Shown here: piece after piece, positions 46,900 to 58,713 of the stretch | Layout: the number at the start of each line of letters is the position of its first letter | Numbering within the stretch: position 1 is the first letter of the stretch | Source: Dendrobium chrysotoxum | Taxonomy: Eukaryota > Streptophyta > Magnoliopsida > Asparagales > Orchidaceae | DNA length: 64,000 nt | Assembly (NCBI GenBank): GCA_019925795.1 | Contig: CM034298.1 | Coordinates: 50,866,365-50,930,364, forward strand | Direction: 5' to 3' | The notes under the pieces: model-generated | What the model saw: only the letters and a program-made list of their open reading frames with translations | What the model was told of the DNA's origin: nothing | Database searches by the model: none | Program-made: the position numbers and the translations under genes

Positions 46900-48450
46900 G
46901 GTGTTGAGGTGACTCTTTTCGCTTCACATCACTGTAGGCATATGTGCCGGGTGATTGTGTTAAGTGTTCCATATTTATCCTATTACTGGCATATACTAGG
47001 GACTCTGCTGCAGGTACATACACAAGGCAGATGTGACTTTTTCCTCTTCATATCACTACAGGCATATGCGTCGGGTGATTGTGTAGAGTGTTTCATCTTT
47101 ATGCTACTGTAGGTATATGTACTGGGTAGAGACTCTGCTGCAGGCACATACACCGAGCAATGGTAACTTTTTCCTCTTCACATAACTATAGGCATATGTG
47201 TCGGGTGGTTATGTTGAGTGTTCCTTCTTTATCCTACTGCAGGCATATGCGTCAGGTAGGGACTCTACTGCAGGCACATACACTAGGTAGAGGTGACTTT
47301 TTCCTCTTCACATCATTGCAGGCATATGCGCTGGGTGATTGTGTAGAGTGTTTTGTCTTTATCCTACTGCAGGCATATGCATCAGGTAGGGACTCTGCTA
47401 TAGGCACATACACCGGGCAGAGGTGATTTTTTCCTCTTCACATCACTGCAGGCATAAGCGTCGGGTGATTATGTAGAGTGTTTCATCTTTATCATACTGC
47501 AGGCATATGCACCGGGTAGGGACTCTGCTGCAGGCACATACATTGGGTAGAGGTGACTTTTTTCCTCTTCACATCACTGCAAGCATGTGTGTCGGGTGGT
47601 TGTGTTGAGTGTTTCATATTTATCATATTGCAGGCATATGGGCCGGGTAGGGACTCTGCTGCAGGCATATACACCGGGTAGAGGTAATTTTTTCCTCTTC
47701 ACATCATTATAGGCATGTTTGTCGGGTTTTTATGTTGAGTGTTCCTTCTTTATCCTACTGCAGGTATATGCATCGAGTAGGGACTCTGCTGCAGGCACAT
47801 ACACCTGGCAGAGGTGACTTTTTCCTCTTCACATCACTGCAGGCATATGCGTCGGGTGATTGTGTAGAGTGCTTCATCTTTATCTTATTGTAGGCATATG
47901 TGATGGGTAGGGACTCTGCTGCAGGCACATATACCAGAAAGAAGTGACTTTTTCCTCTTCACATCACTGCAGGCATGTGTCTCGGGTGATTGTGTTGAGT
48001 GTTCTGTCTTTATCCTACTGCAGGCATATGCGTCGGGTAGGGACTCTACTGCAGGCATATACACTGGGCAGAGGTGACTCTTTATTACAGGCATATGTGC
48101 CGGGTAGGGACTCTGCTGTAGGTACATACACCGGGCAGAGGTGACTCTTTCCTCTTCACATCACTGTAGGCATATGCGTCGAGTGATTGTGTTGAGTGTT
48201 CTTTCTTCATCCTACTTCAGGCATATGCACCGGGTAGGGACTTTGCTGCAGGCACATACATCGGGCAGAGGTGACTTTTTTCTCTTCTTATCATTACAGG
48301 CATATGCGCTGGGTGATTGTTGAGTTTCCCTTTATCCTACCATCAGACATATGCGTCGGGTAGGGACCCTGCTGCAAGCACATACACCGAGCGGGGGTGG
48401 ATTCTTCCCTTTTATCCTACTACAGGCATATGCACCGGGTAGACATCAGA
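46900..48450. repeat. Tandem repeat of about 130 bp, about twelve units (block 3)
   Basis: The anchor GACTTTTTCCTCTTCACATC occurs at about 46911, 47033, 47164, 47295, 47424, 47555, 47685, 47815, 47945, 48075, 48141 and 48273. Spacing is 129-132 except for one truncated unit of 66. Each unit has two or three CAGGCATATGCRCCGGGTA sub-motifs. The frames of 60-88 codons on both strands in this interval come from the repeat. Confidence 0.9.
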
Positions 48451-48519
48451 CCTTTCCTGGTTGAGAGAGCCCGATAGAGTCCCTGGGAGGCATACCTCAC
48501 CACTCTTTTCCTGATCGTC

Positions 48520-49170
48520 TTGCTGTTTCGATATGGTCAAGAAGACATTAGTTTTTATGACTTCTTTATTCGCTATTTTGATATGATCAGACAAGTATTG
48601 AGTCACCCCCACTCACTATTTCGATATGGTTAGATGGATGCGGGATCCTTTCACCTTCTATTCTACTATTTCGATATAATCAGATAGATAGTTGGTTTAC
48701 TCTACCTTTTACTCTTTATTTCATTGTTTCGATATGGTCAGGTGAACATCGAGTTGTCCATACCCATGTGAGACCATTTACCTTTGCTTTTTTCTCTATT
48801 TTGCCCTTACTATAGGGTAAGGCAGATAGATGATTTACCCTCCTTCTTTGGTGATCCTCCTTGCTCTCCTTTGATTGTTATCCTTTACTGTTTTGATTTG
48901 ATCAAGTGATTGTCAGATCTCCTTTCTCCTCACATCATCTTAGACATGTATTCTAGATGATCATTGAATTTTCTTTAGTCCTTTATGATTTTATTCCGAT
49001 TCTACTCATGTGAGCATAAGATCCCTTCTCTTTCTTCCACCATGCTGCTTCGATGTGGTCAAGCAGATAGTTGGTTTTCTTTCTTTGGCTCTCCCTCACT
49101 ATTTCGATTTGGTTAAGTGAGCGTTGAGCCTCCTTCATTCATTATTTAGAGTCGATCAGCCAAATTCTGG
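48520..49170. repeat. Degenerate repeat with TTTCGATATGGTCAG words (block 4)
   Basis: The phrase CTATTTCGATATGGTCAG and variants recur near 48528, 48572, 48617, 48663, 48724, 48890, 49046 and 49099, spaced irregularly (about 45-165 bases), with Pro/Leu-type CT-rich filler between. It is noncoding. Confidence 0.7.
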
Positions 49171-49199
49171 GTTTCTCTCTTCCTTTTGTCCCACCATGC

Positions 49200-49700
49200 T
49201 TGCATGATTGTGTGATTATTGCATGACTAAGTGGTTGATTGATTGAGTGCATGGTTATTATATGATTGTTAGATCTTGATGTGATCATTGCATTTTAGAT
49301 TGCCCATTGCATGATTAGATGCTTGTTGCAGTATAGTGTGATCATCACATAGTTACATGATTGTTGTTTGACTATTGTATGATCATATGCTCATTATTAT
49401 GTGATTCGATATTATTAGATATTTATTATATATTTATCACCTGGATGTGTGGTTACTGTGTGATCGCATAATTGAGCTGTGATTATATTATCGTTATATG
49501 ATCAGTTGATTATAGCATAGTTATGTGATATCTATTGGAGCGTATGATCTTGTGATTTGATGATTTTCATACGATTGCTTGATTGCATGAGTATGTGAGT
49601 GATGCATGGTTGCATGAGCATAGTGTGATTGTGTGATCATCTCATGGTGAGATACTTGTTACATAATTATTATATGGTTGTATATTCCTTGAATCTCATT
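49200..49700. repeat. Short-word TGATTG/ATCATG repeat (block 5)
   Basis: Low-complexity sequence of TGATTGT, GTGATCAT, ATGATTATT and GCATGATT words without a fixed period. It is the last array before the right LTR of element D. Confidence 0.6.
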
Positions 49701-49817
49701 GGTTGATTATAGGAATGCATCTTCTTAGTGAGTCTAGTTAGTTGAGCATAGGGTTGCACTTTTCTAGATGTAGGGAGGTCAACGCCAACACGTACGATTC
49801 ACTGGTTGTTCACCGCA

Positions 49818-49834
49818 CCTGTTGGGGGGCCGTT
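49818..49834 (+). other. Possible polypurine tract of element D
   Basis: CTGTTGGGGGGCCGTT lies directly before the right LTR. The six-G run is the only purine-rich stretch at this junction, and a tract of this form is atypical. Confidence 0.35.
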
Positions 49835-52800
49835 TGTTGACCTCAATTTTCTTGCGAGCACCCTCGAGCATATTTGATCAGCTTAATTGGACCCTGTCGA
49901 GTCTAATTCGAACTCGGGACTACTCAAATTGAGTTGAATTAGACCCAACAAATTCTAATTAGCCTCGATCAAAGCATTCTAGCCGCATCGAGTTCAATTT
50001 GAGTTGAGTCGATGATTAATTTAAATTTAATTATGTTGATTTGATCAAATCAAATCGAACCCAGATGGACCCGAATCGGATCCGATTTGAACCTGATTTT
50101 AATATAATTTGCTTAATTTAATTTTGATTAAAATTTAATTAATTTTTCTCATAAGGTTGGGATTTGTTCCTAAATCAAGAAGTTGCCTCGACGGCCACGA
50201 TTGAGCATGATTTATAATTCATCCAAAATCTCACTGTTCATTTTCACGATTCGACAAGCATCGAGCGACGATGAATGCATGGAAAGATTTTGAAAAAAAA
50301 AATAGCGGGATTCTGGCGACGAAGGTGGCGGAATTGATCTCTCGTTTTCGGCATGCATTTACTCCGGAGGAGAAAATTTGTGCTAGAAAAGACCATTTTT
50401 TTAGGCTCTCCATTTTCTCTCTCTCTCACAGGTACATGAGGGGAACCACCCTCTCTCCATCTTTGCTGCTCGCGAAACCCAGCTGAAGCCAAGCTTTCGC
50501 CCCTTTGCTTCCCCCCACTCTCTGTCTCCCTCTATTCGAACCAGAACTAGGGGATTTCGGACCTTCTCCCCTCCCCATTTCCTGTTTGGAGACTATAAGA
50601 GGAAGCCATTGCGAGCTCCAAGACCAAACCCGACTCTCCTTTGCTCCCGTCCGACTCCACCCCCATCCCGTTCACGATCTTCTCTAGTCGACCCGAGCAG
50701 GTTTCACTAACTACAGGTATACCTCTACTTCTCTTCTTCTCCTGCTACTCTTCTTCCCCCTCCTTCACACTTTGGCTGGCCTTCTCAAATTTCAATAGAG
50801 TAGTGAATCTTCTTGAGATATTCCTCATTTTTCATGTATGATCGCTTCACATGATTGCTCTTTCACTCCAAAATTTTATCGAATTTTAGTTTGAGTTTTT
50901 TTATGATGATTTCAGCAAAGTATGCATATGTGGATCTCATTAAAATTTGTGACTGTAAAATGATGATTTCCATCTTGGTTTGCTTCATGAAGTGTTATAA
51001 ATATGGCATACTAAATGTTTGATAAAATGCCTCAAGGAGACCTTTCTTGTGTTGGAGATTATTTTTCTTGCTATACTAACCAAGCCTGTGACAGAAAATT
51101 TTATTTCTCCTCCCTGGAGAATGAGAGAATGAGAAAGAAAGTTTTTTTTATTCATATTCTTGAAATGATTTGATGTAGTAAAATATGTTGGCATTACTAT
51201 GGTTTTCGGGACAGATTCCCTACAGGGAGAACGTCTTGATTGAAAGATGACCTAGATATATTTATATAGAATTTGTATTGTTTTGTTTGACAAACAAATG
51301 CACAGGTGCATCATTCATTGACGGCTCACCCCCTCATTCTCCATCGCTTTTTTTTATCATCTTACTATCTCTCACTAACATTGCTCTGATTTATTCACTT
51401 ATTGGAATGATAAAGAATTTGAGGGTTTGTGTTTTGAAAGTTTTTTTTCTCTTGATATAAAATATGGGAGGTTTTCTTTAAATCCGATTACATTAATTTT
51501 GAGGTGATAAGATCCTTGTGATCTTATTTGAGAAAGATTTTTGTAGAGTGAGATTTAATTGTTTGAATCATTTCACTAATTTGAATAAATTAAAGCTTTC
51601 AGTTCATATTAATTAAGAGATGGGATACATTTGGTTTTGGGGTTTCTTGTTTTCCATATGACATGAGAGTGAGAATTTATTGGATTTCTATTGGATGTTT
51701 AGTATTATGATGCTATGGGATGTTTCTAATACCCTATTGCCTGATTGTTGAAATCGAGAGCAGAGAAGTTAAATTTTTTTTTAAGACAGAGGGAATGATC
51801 ACACGAGATCTCAGATACATTTAGATATAAACATATTATCATCTTGAAAGATGAGTGACTGCTCCTGCATCATTTTGAATGGTTGTATCTTCTCATTTTA
51901 TTTTTTCTTTATAAAAATCTAAGAGAATTAGTGGTTGGTTATAAAAGAATGGATGTAGAAGCTATCTCGATCATGCAATTTTTCTTGAGAGATAGAGCAT
52001 GAAAGGATTTGTTTGAGTTTGCACGGTCTTTACTATATGATAAGGTCATTTTGAAAGAAGAAGGGAGATGGGCTTGTTCTCCTTGGCGCATGTTTTGTTA
52101 GATATCACAAGTTACATCTTCTCTTCTTTGTATACGGGTTGGTGAAATTGGTGAGGTTGTAGCTATGAAACTTTGTGTTTTAACGCCTATTCCTTGAAAG
52201 CACCTTCCCCCACAAGTAGATGAAATGTGACTGTCCCCTTTATGTTGTTATAATAAATTCCCATGTACTTCATATGTGGATACGTAGGTGGTTATGAACT
52301 TTTGGAAAAATGTCATATGGTTGTAAGTTTTGGAGGGATTATCTTGCACTAACTTGTTGTATGATCGTTTTAGAAAGAGTAGGGGTGTATTACCTCTTTG
52401 CATGAGAAAAATGAGAAGTGGGTTGGAGATCAATTTAACTTTATAAGATTACATTTGGTGATGAGATGCTTATGTAAACTTTTGAATTGAAATTCTTTCA
52501 CTCATTGGGGTTTTATGTGGAAAGTCTTGTTGGCAATGGCATTGGAAAGTTCTCATATATTTTTTGTTCCAAATATGAACTTGGCAAAGAATCGATTTAA
52601 CATTGTGTTAATATTCAAAGTATTTTCTTGGAATGTGGAAAAGGTCATTTTCATCAAACTTGCTTTCTTATGATTACAACTTACTTGAGATTCAACATTA
52701 AATGATTCATTTGCTTGCTACTTGACGTTGGAGAATTTCATGAGCTCCTTCATTGTTGAAAGCTTTACGAAAAGTTTTTGAATTGTTTTGTGCCGAGAAA

Positions 52801-55394
52801 TTCTTTGATATATTTTACGAATGTTTTATGACGAAAGGCTTTACAAAACTCCATTGATGGAAAATTTTCATGTGTTCACCCCACGTTAAAGAAGCGTATT
52901 GTTTGTTTTGCATCGGAAGAAGTCATAGTGGATTTCTTATAGGAAGTTTTATGTGTCATTTTGTTTGAAAGGTTTTATGAGTTGTTTTGGGATTTGGGGA
53001 CTTTTGAATTGTTTTATGTTTGAGAGGCTCGATTTTAAAAAGGTTCTTTCAGTTCTCTTTTTATGAATGATTCTCCTTCGTTTATTTGCACTTGATTCTA
53101 AAGATGAGTTTAAGAATATGGGTTGGAAGCATGTTTGGGTTCAGAGTTGAAAGACTTGTTTGGGCTTTGATTTCAAGTCTGGTTTTCTTCATTGTTACTT
53201 TGAGTTTTATATGAGTAATTGTGTCAAGTATTTCGAGTGCTTTCTTGAAACATGGGAAGATTAAATAGCATCAAATTTTCCTTCCTCTTATTTGCATTTG
53301 GCATTAAATGTTGAATTGGAAAGAGAGATGGGTCAAAGGTATGTTTGGATTTTGAAAAGGCATGCCTAACTATGAGATGTTTACATTCTTTGAAAATAAT
53401 ACTAAAAAATCATCTTTTAGAAACAGCGTGGGAGAGTTTCTAAAATTTGAAGAGTCCCGGAGAGCAAACAACAAAGCTGGTGTCCAAGCCTGAGGAAAAG
53501 TATGTGTTTATTTAATTGCATTTTACTATGATTATTTATATATTGAACGGTAACCCGCTCTCATCCAATTTTCTTTCTTTTCTTTGTTCTTTTGCGAGAA
53601 AACTTTTGGGAAAGCAAAGGAGAAGGATCCTTTGGAGCGATAGACGAAGGAGCTTCAACAACCAGATCTGAGCATCAGTCACCCCCATTCATTCTAGTGG
53701 GGGTGCTACGGTCGATACCACCGGGTCGTAGCCCCCGATGTAGTGAGTCTTCTTAAAACTTAGAAAGCCTTTAGGGAGCCTTTTGGTGTGTGTGTTCTCC
53801 ACCCTTTAGGACCTTGTAGTAACTTCAATTTTATTAGGATCATTTTGTTTCCTCTAGATCCCTAAACCCTCTTACACATGCGTATGTCCAAAGGGTTAGA
53901 AACAAACCTCTTTGTATTCCTTACAACACTAGTGACACTTAATGACAACAACTAAGGACCGAGTCTTAGAGAACTTAGACTTAGGATGCATGCCCCTTTA
54001 GGATAGAAATACTATACATAGAAAACTTAGTAACATGTTATCTTAGGGTTAGGTTCCCTTAATTGATTAATAAAGCAACAAAATCAATCACAATCTAAAT
54101 CAAATGCATTCAAATAATCAATTCTCAACCAAACTATAAACAACATGCGTAATCACTAGGAGGTAAAAATCTAAATATGAACTTGAATTAAATCTCACTA
54201 ATCTACTTATCACCCCTTAATTAAATATTAACTAAATGAAATTCATTAAAATAAACTTAAATTTAAGGAGTTATAAAATTGGAAAATAACCTAATTTGAA
54301 CCTAAAAGACCTTTAAATGCCCTAACTTCAGAAAGTCATAACTAATTTCAGAAAAATCCAAATTGAACAAACTAAAAAGGACTCGACTCTAATTGAAACC
54401 TAGTGTTTGTTAAAAATATAAACTTTCCAAAAAATCAAACTAATTTAAAAAGTCAACCTTCTAGTCAACCGTAGTTTATTAACTAGGGTCCAAAACTTCT
54501 AAAATTCATAAGTTTGTCTAGAAAACTCCAAATCCAGCAAACTATAGTCTAATTACTCATGGTAATATCTAATATTTAATAAAAATACTAATTCCCCTAG
54601 ACCCAATATATTTCTAAAAGTGACCTTTTGGACCCCCTTTAGCTCAGCAGGTAGGGACCTTGGATCTTCTAAAACCCGCTAATATAACTTAAACTTTAAA
54701 GATTGTTATCCTAAGCATCAAAATAGACCTACAAACTAAATTAACTAAAAGTGGACCCCAATCCATTAACACTTGAACTTCAACCAAATCCCCCTTTTTA
54801 AACCCTCAACAAATGTTAACACAAAATAACTTGAACTAACTACCCAACATAGGATCTATCCAAAGCCACATAAACTTTCTACACACACGTAGAAATATTT
54901 ACTAGGGCACCACTTCTAGTTCTAGATTAGGCCGGTATTTTATTTTTCTATTTCTGTGCTGTGACGCTCTTACATGTAGCACGTGTGCTGTTTGTATTGA
55001 ATTGCTGTGAGTGTTTATTTTATTACTGTACTTCACTTTATCTGTGATGTGATTGATTATATGTTAGAACTACCCCTAGGCTAGAAACGATTTATACTAA
55101 CTCAATCATATGCAGGTGGCCATGCTTATGCAGTGCTAAAGTAAAAGGGGCAATAATCATCAAGGTTTAAAACTAACGCTGTTCTCTACAGATGCTCCAG
55201 AGACTGCTTAGCCCACCTAAAAATAAATAAGAGCATGGCCAATCGTATTTCCTTTTCTGCACAAATATTAATTGCTTGGGATGTGTTTTCTTAGGATAAC
55301 CCTACAGGTTTAGTCTGAGTCTAGATTTTCCTTTTCTTTATAATGTAATTTGTAACTTATATCGAGTTATGAAAGTATTTAAAGGCATGGCATT
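49835..55394 (+). repeat. 3' LTR of element D
   Basis: It is colinear with 33184-38753, starts TGTTGACCTC and ends near AAAGGCATGGCATT. TATA box, donor-like and acceptor-like sites (CTCTACAG before 55192) and the GGGTCGTAGCCCC block are conserved. Frames at 50244-50492 and 50271-50486 overlap on opposite strands and are also broken differently in the left copy, so I do not call them genes. Confidence 0.85.
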
Positions 55395-55473
55395 TCAAAT
55401 GTTAGGTACACAAAGGGGGAAAGAGAGGCCCTATCTCAGGGAGTTTCTTTATCATTTGGGTACCCTTCTAGAG
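55395..55473. other. 79-base spacer between elements D and C
   Basis: Unassigned sequence containing AAGGGGGAAAGAGAGG. It may be genomic DNA between two independent insertions, or a worn end of one of them. Confidence 0.5.
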
Positions 55474-55855
55474 TGAAAGTTCGATAGGGATGTTAAGCCC
55501 TGATGAACTAGTCCTGAGGCTAACCAAGAGGGGAGGGGGTTAATTGGTTATTTAAAAAAAAATTTGTGAGCAACAGAAAAAATCTTTTTGATAATTTACA
55601 GCGGAAACAAGTAAACACAGAAACGAAAAGATCAACAAAAAATTTCACCCAAGCAGACAATAACAAAAAAATAAAGTGTAGAAAATAATCAAAAAGAGGA
55701 CACCAGATTTTATAGTGGTTCGGTCAACTTGACCTACGTCCACTCCCCGGAGCCTCCCCTCCGGGTATTGCACTAACACAAAAGTGACTCTCCTTCTGCT
55801 CTCACAGCAAGGCGGAGAAGCCTGTATAAAACTCCATTTTACCAACTCGGTGAGG

Positions 55856-56011
55856 CAAAGAACCTGAACTCCTTTCGCTTCCTCCTGAAGCAGGCAGAGA
55901 ACCCGGACTCCTTTTGCTTCCTCCTGAAGCAGGCAAAAAACCTAAACTCCTTTCGCTTCCTCTTGAAGCGGGCAGAGAACATGAATCTTCTTGCGAACGA
56001 TCCTCCTACAG
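55856..56011. repeat. 39-bp minisatellite in LTR of element C (four units)
   Basis: Units start at 55856, 55895, 55934 and 55973 with exact 39-base period. Each reads approximately CAGAGAACCTGAACTCC then TTTCGCTTCCTCCTGAAGCAGG. A weaker unit precedes them. Open frames at 55839-56024 and 55914-56204 reflect the repeat. Confidence 0.9.
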
Positions 56012-56248
56012 AAAACACCGACAAGATGAGAGACGACGAACGGAGAAGATGACTCTGATCCTTACTTGGAGCAACCTTTGTGAATCCCTCACAAACTCCC
56101 CCTCACAAGATCCTCTCTCTCTCTCCCAAGCTCTCTCTCTCAAGGTTTCTCTAGAAAGGAAAGTGGCAAAATATTTTTCTTATTTGAAGAAAAAGATCTT
56201 TTAAAGGAAGGCTCAAAAATTGCCCTAAATCTCAACTAGTCAGCCAAT

Positions 56249-56932
56249 ATCATCCAGGATGATCTCTAGATCGTCCTGTACGATCAGTTTAAAAGCACCT
56301 GTTTCAGCCTAGACGATCTAGTTCTTCTGGACAATTAGTAGAAAAAAGTTGTTCAGATCGTCCCGTACAATTCTGCGATCATTCGGGATGATTAGTGTAA
56401 ATAAGGAATTTCATCCAGAAGACCGCTCTGGTCGTCCAGATGAACTTGTGATGGACTACCTCAAAATGACTTGATTATCTAGGATGATATTTCTATCGAC
56501 CTGCATGATTAGTTCAAAAAGTGCCAAAATCGTCCTGATCACCGCTCTAGACGTACAGGTGAAACATGCTGGACGGTCATGATTTTTAACACATTGGCCC
56601 CTATGATCCTGTGATCATTCAGGATGATATAATCGAATCGATCAGACCTTAATTACTTTTTTTAATCACCAGACTAATTTAGGCATGATTATATTAGATC
56701 GTCTAGGATGATACATGTATCATCCGGGACGATCACATCAAATTTCTAAAAATAAAACTTGCTTAACTTGATCTGGCAGCTGAGAATTTCTGATTTGAGC
56801 CTATCATCCTGTACGATCGATGGATCATCCATAACGATCGGCTTAACCAGATAGACTTAACTTGGTAACTCTAAGTAGGGGTTCTGTTTTCACTGGACCG
56901 TCTAGGATGATGTGGATATTGCCCGGGACGAT
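56249..56932. promoter_or_regulatory. Paired-palindrome array in LTR of element C
   Basis: Fifteen-base palindromes ATCRTCCNGGAYGAT occur as pairs whose starts are 21 bases apart: 56249/56270, 56357/56378, 56410/56431, 56474/56495, 56529/56550, 56593/56614, 56698/56719, 56803/56824 and 56897/56918. One further pair near 56303/56321 is offset by 18. Pairs recur about every 54 or 105 bases. Many are imperfect copies, yet the offset is kept. This suggests protein binding on one face of the helix; the binder is unknown. Confidence 0.8.
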
Positions 56933-57197
56933 CAGAACAAAAATTGAACAGACACTCTAATTCACTAAAACTCTCCCCCTGAGTGTGTGCGTGTAAGGTT
57001 ACTTAGCTAGGGGATCAATTACATTATATTTGACTCAAGAAAGGGAAAAAATTATATTTAGACACACTTGGACCCGATCTTGAGTTGGCTTGAATTGCAT
57101 TTGATCTTTTGTACCTGAAATGATTAGCCAAACAAAATAGAACACAAACATGTTTGTCATCATCAAAACTATACTTCTTGAATCCAGATTTGCAACA

Positions 57198-57450
57198 ATC
57201 TCTCCCTTTTTGATGATGGAAAACATTGATGCAGTAGTTTTAAATAAAATAGACAGGAGTAACTAATGCACGTACGAAAGAAAATATTTCATTCCAAATT
57301 TTACTAAACATAAAATACAATAAGGAAAATAATTATAAAATAAGAGCAATACAAGAAACAACTAGAATAGTACAAGACTAGAATAGTACAAGAAACTACT
57401 AGTCACTCAAAACACTAACTCCCCCTTTTGACATCACAAAAAGGAGGAGG
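57198..57450 (-). promoter_or_regulatory. Polypurine tracts before the 3' LTR of element C
   Basis: On the minus strand CAAAAAGGGAGAGA borders the LTR (57199-57212) and a second tract, CAAAAGGGGGAG, lies at 57419-57430, next to a complementary CCTCCTTTTT word. Multiple tracts fit Sireviruses. Confidence 0.7.
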
Positions 57451-57469
57451 AACAGAAACAACACTATAA

Positions 57470-58631
57470 GTAGAAAATAACACAAAACACAAAGCTAAAA
57501 TAGAGGCGGATCCTGATCAGAAGGAGGAGGAGGTGGTGGCTGAAAGTAACTGTGAATGGCGGCAAAATATACTCCAAACCAGGCAATGTCCTGGTCATGC
57601 TGATGTTGCTACTGAGCAGCATAGTCATTGAAGCACTGCAGATCCTCAGTGTGCTGCTGCTCATGGGCAGCCACATAAGACTCAAACCGGGCCTCCCACT
57701 GGTCGAACCGTTGTACCAGATAATTAAAAGGGGATGCAATATGAAAGGGAGCATGTTCATCAGGTGCATCAGGAATAGGAATAGCTTCTTCCTTTTCCTC
57801 CCCAACATTCGGGGCGGGCTCCAGATGTAGTCAGGTACTGTGGAGTACATGGAAGGAATTTTTTATGAAGTAGGAAGGAGGGACATTAGCAGGGACTGTA
57901 TATTGCAGATCATATTTGGTCTCCAGAGCATATGCAATGATGTGTCCTAGAGCTAGATTTGGGCGTCGTCTATGTCCCAGATCCCTAATGGTAGTGAGAT
58001 GCTCAATATAGTGGAAAAGGAGATCAGTAGTATTGAAGTCTCGGTGGGCCATGATGTAGTAGGTGGTCAGGGAAAGTAAAGGTATGATGTGAATGTGGTC
58101 CCCAGCCTTTGGGATAATGGAGGAACGAAAGATATATTGAATGGTACGGGCATCCTTAAGTATGGAAGAGTAAGCGTTATCTTGGTAGGGGGCATTGATA
58201 TTTCTAAGGAAGTGATTGACGACACTCTAATCATAATCAGGATCAAAAACTAGGGTGTGGAGTTTATCATCAGTGACAGAGAGTTAAAGGATATGGTGAA
58301 AATCCTGGGCGGTGAGCTCTACAAGTCACTGATTAACGAATGAGTGAAGGGTGGAGTAGTCAGCGGTGATACGAAGATTTATGAAAAAGACCCTGAGAAG
58401 TTCAGTACTAAAGGGGAAGGCCAGGGTGAGGATGAAGGTGAGGGAGGTATGCGCAAACAGATCCAGGATAGGGTAGGTAAGGGTGCGGGGGTTGACGATC
58501 TTGGATTGCGTGATTCCAACTTCAAGATATCATTGGAAGGCAGCCTGATCGGCTGCATTTGGAAAGTGGGGATCAATATTTCCCTAGGAGGAGCTTGCAC
58601 CTTGATGCCTAGATCTCTTTCAACCAGCCAT
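57470..58631 (-). pseudogene. Element C extra frame downstream of pol
   Basis: From the ATG at 58631 one minus-strand frame can be followed to about 57831 with a handful of TGA, TAG and TAA stops, then shifts to the piece 57464-57850. Recognisable stretches are FILTLAFPFSTELLRVFFIN, LKDARTIQYIFRSSIIPKAG, IIPLLSLTTYYIMAHRDFNT, TDLLFHYIEHL, RRPNLALGHIIAYALETKYD and FIKNSFHVLHS. All align with element A. The layout (a conserved helical core of about 250 residues, then a Pro/His/Gln-rich end) recalls the plant retroelement 'putative plant transposon protein' domain. No signal peptide or convincing transmembrane anchor is seen, so an envelope role is not supported. Conservation in two families implies past selection. 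Confidence 0.65.
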
Positions 58632-58713
58632 CATAATCACAAGAGAGGAAGTATGGAAGGAAGAGGGGTGAAGAAATCTGAAGAAAATGGCTATTTAAGT
58701 AGAAGTCGGCCAG

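Larger units (their letters stand above)
33184..55394 (+). mobile_element. Element D: about 22-kb Tat-like Ty3/gypsy element with 5.56-kb LTRs, no pol
   Basis: Two direct repeats of about 5.56 kb (33184-38753 and 49835-55394) both start TGTTGACCTCAATTTTCTT and flank an 11.1-kb internal region. That region has a leader, a Pro-rich frame, a Tat-type gag (to 43072), an inverted Sirevirus-like fragment and then 5.5 kb of tandem arrays ending in a G-rich tract before the right repeat. No protease, RT, RNase H or integrase was recognised, so it is a non-autonomous derivative of the Tat/Ogre type, a lineage known for large LTRs and tandem repeats downstream of pol. Neither a clear primer site nor a target duplication was found. 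Confidence 0.75.
55474..57197 (-). repeat. 3' LTR of element C
   Basis: It runs in plus orientation from TGAAAGTTCGATAGGGATGT to CCAGATTTGCAACA, followed by the complement of a polypurine tract (TCTCTCCCTTTTTG). Ends and the GGTTCGGTCAAC and CCACTCCC phrases match element A. Its interior carries its own 39-bp minisatellite and a long palindrome array. The partner LTR lies beyond 64000. Confidence 0.8.

Noticed and set aside
46787..48323. Overlapping 60-88-codon frames on both strands with repeated Cys/His-containing peptides
   Set aside because: They follow the 130-bp tandem units exactly; their zinc-finger-like look is a by-product of the repeat.
46900..48450. CRISPR-like array of regularly spaced repeats
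   Set aside because: Units are contiguous 130-bp tandem copies without unique spacers, inside a plant retroelement.
50244..50492. 82-codon minus-strand frame (and 71-codon plus-strand partner) in the right LTR of element D
   Set aside because: Overlapping frames on opposite strands; in the left LTR the equivalent region (33519-33707) is open for a different, shorter stretch, so no protein constraint is visible.
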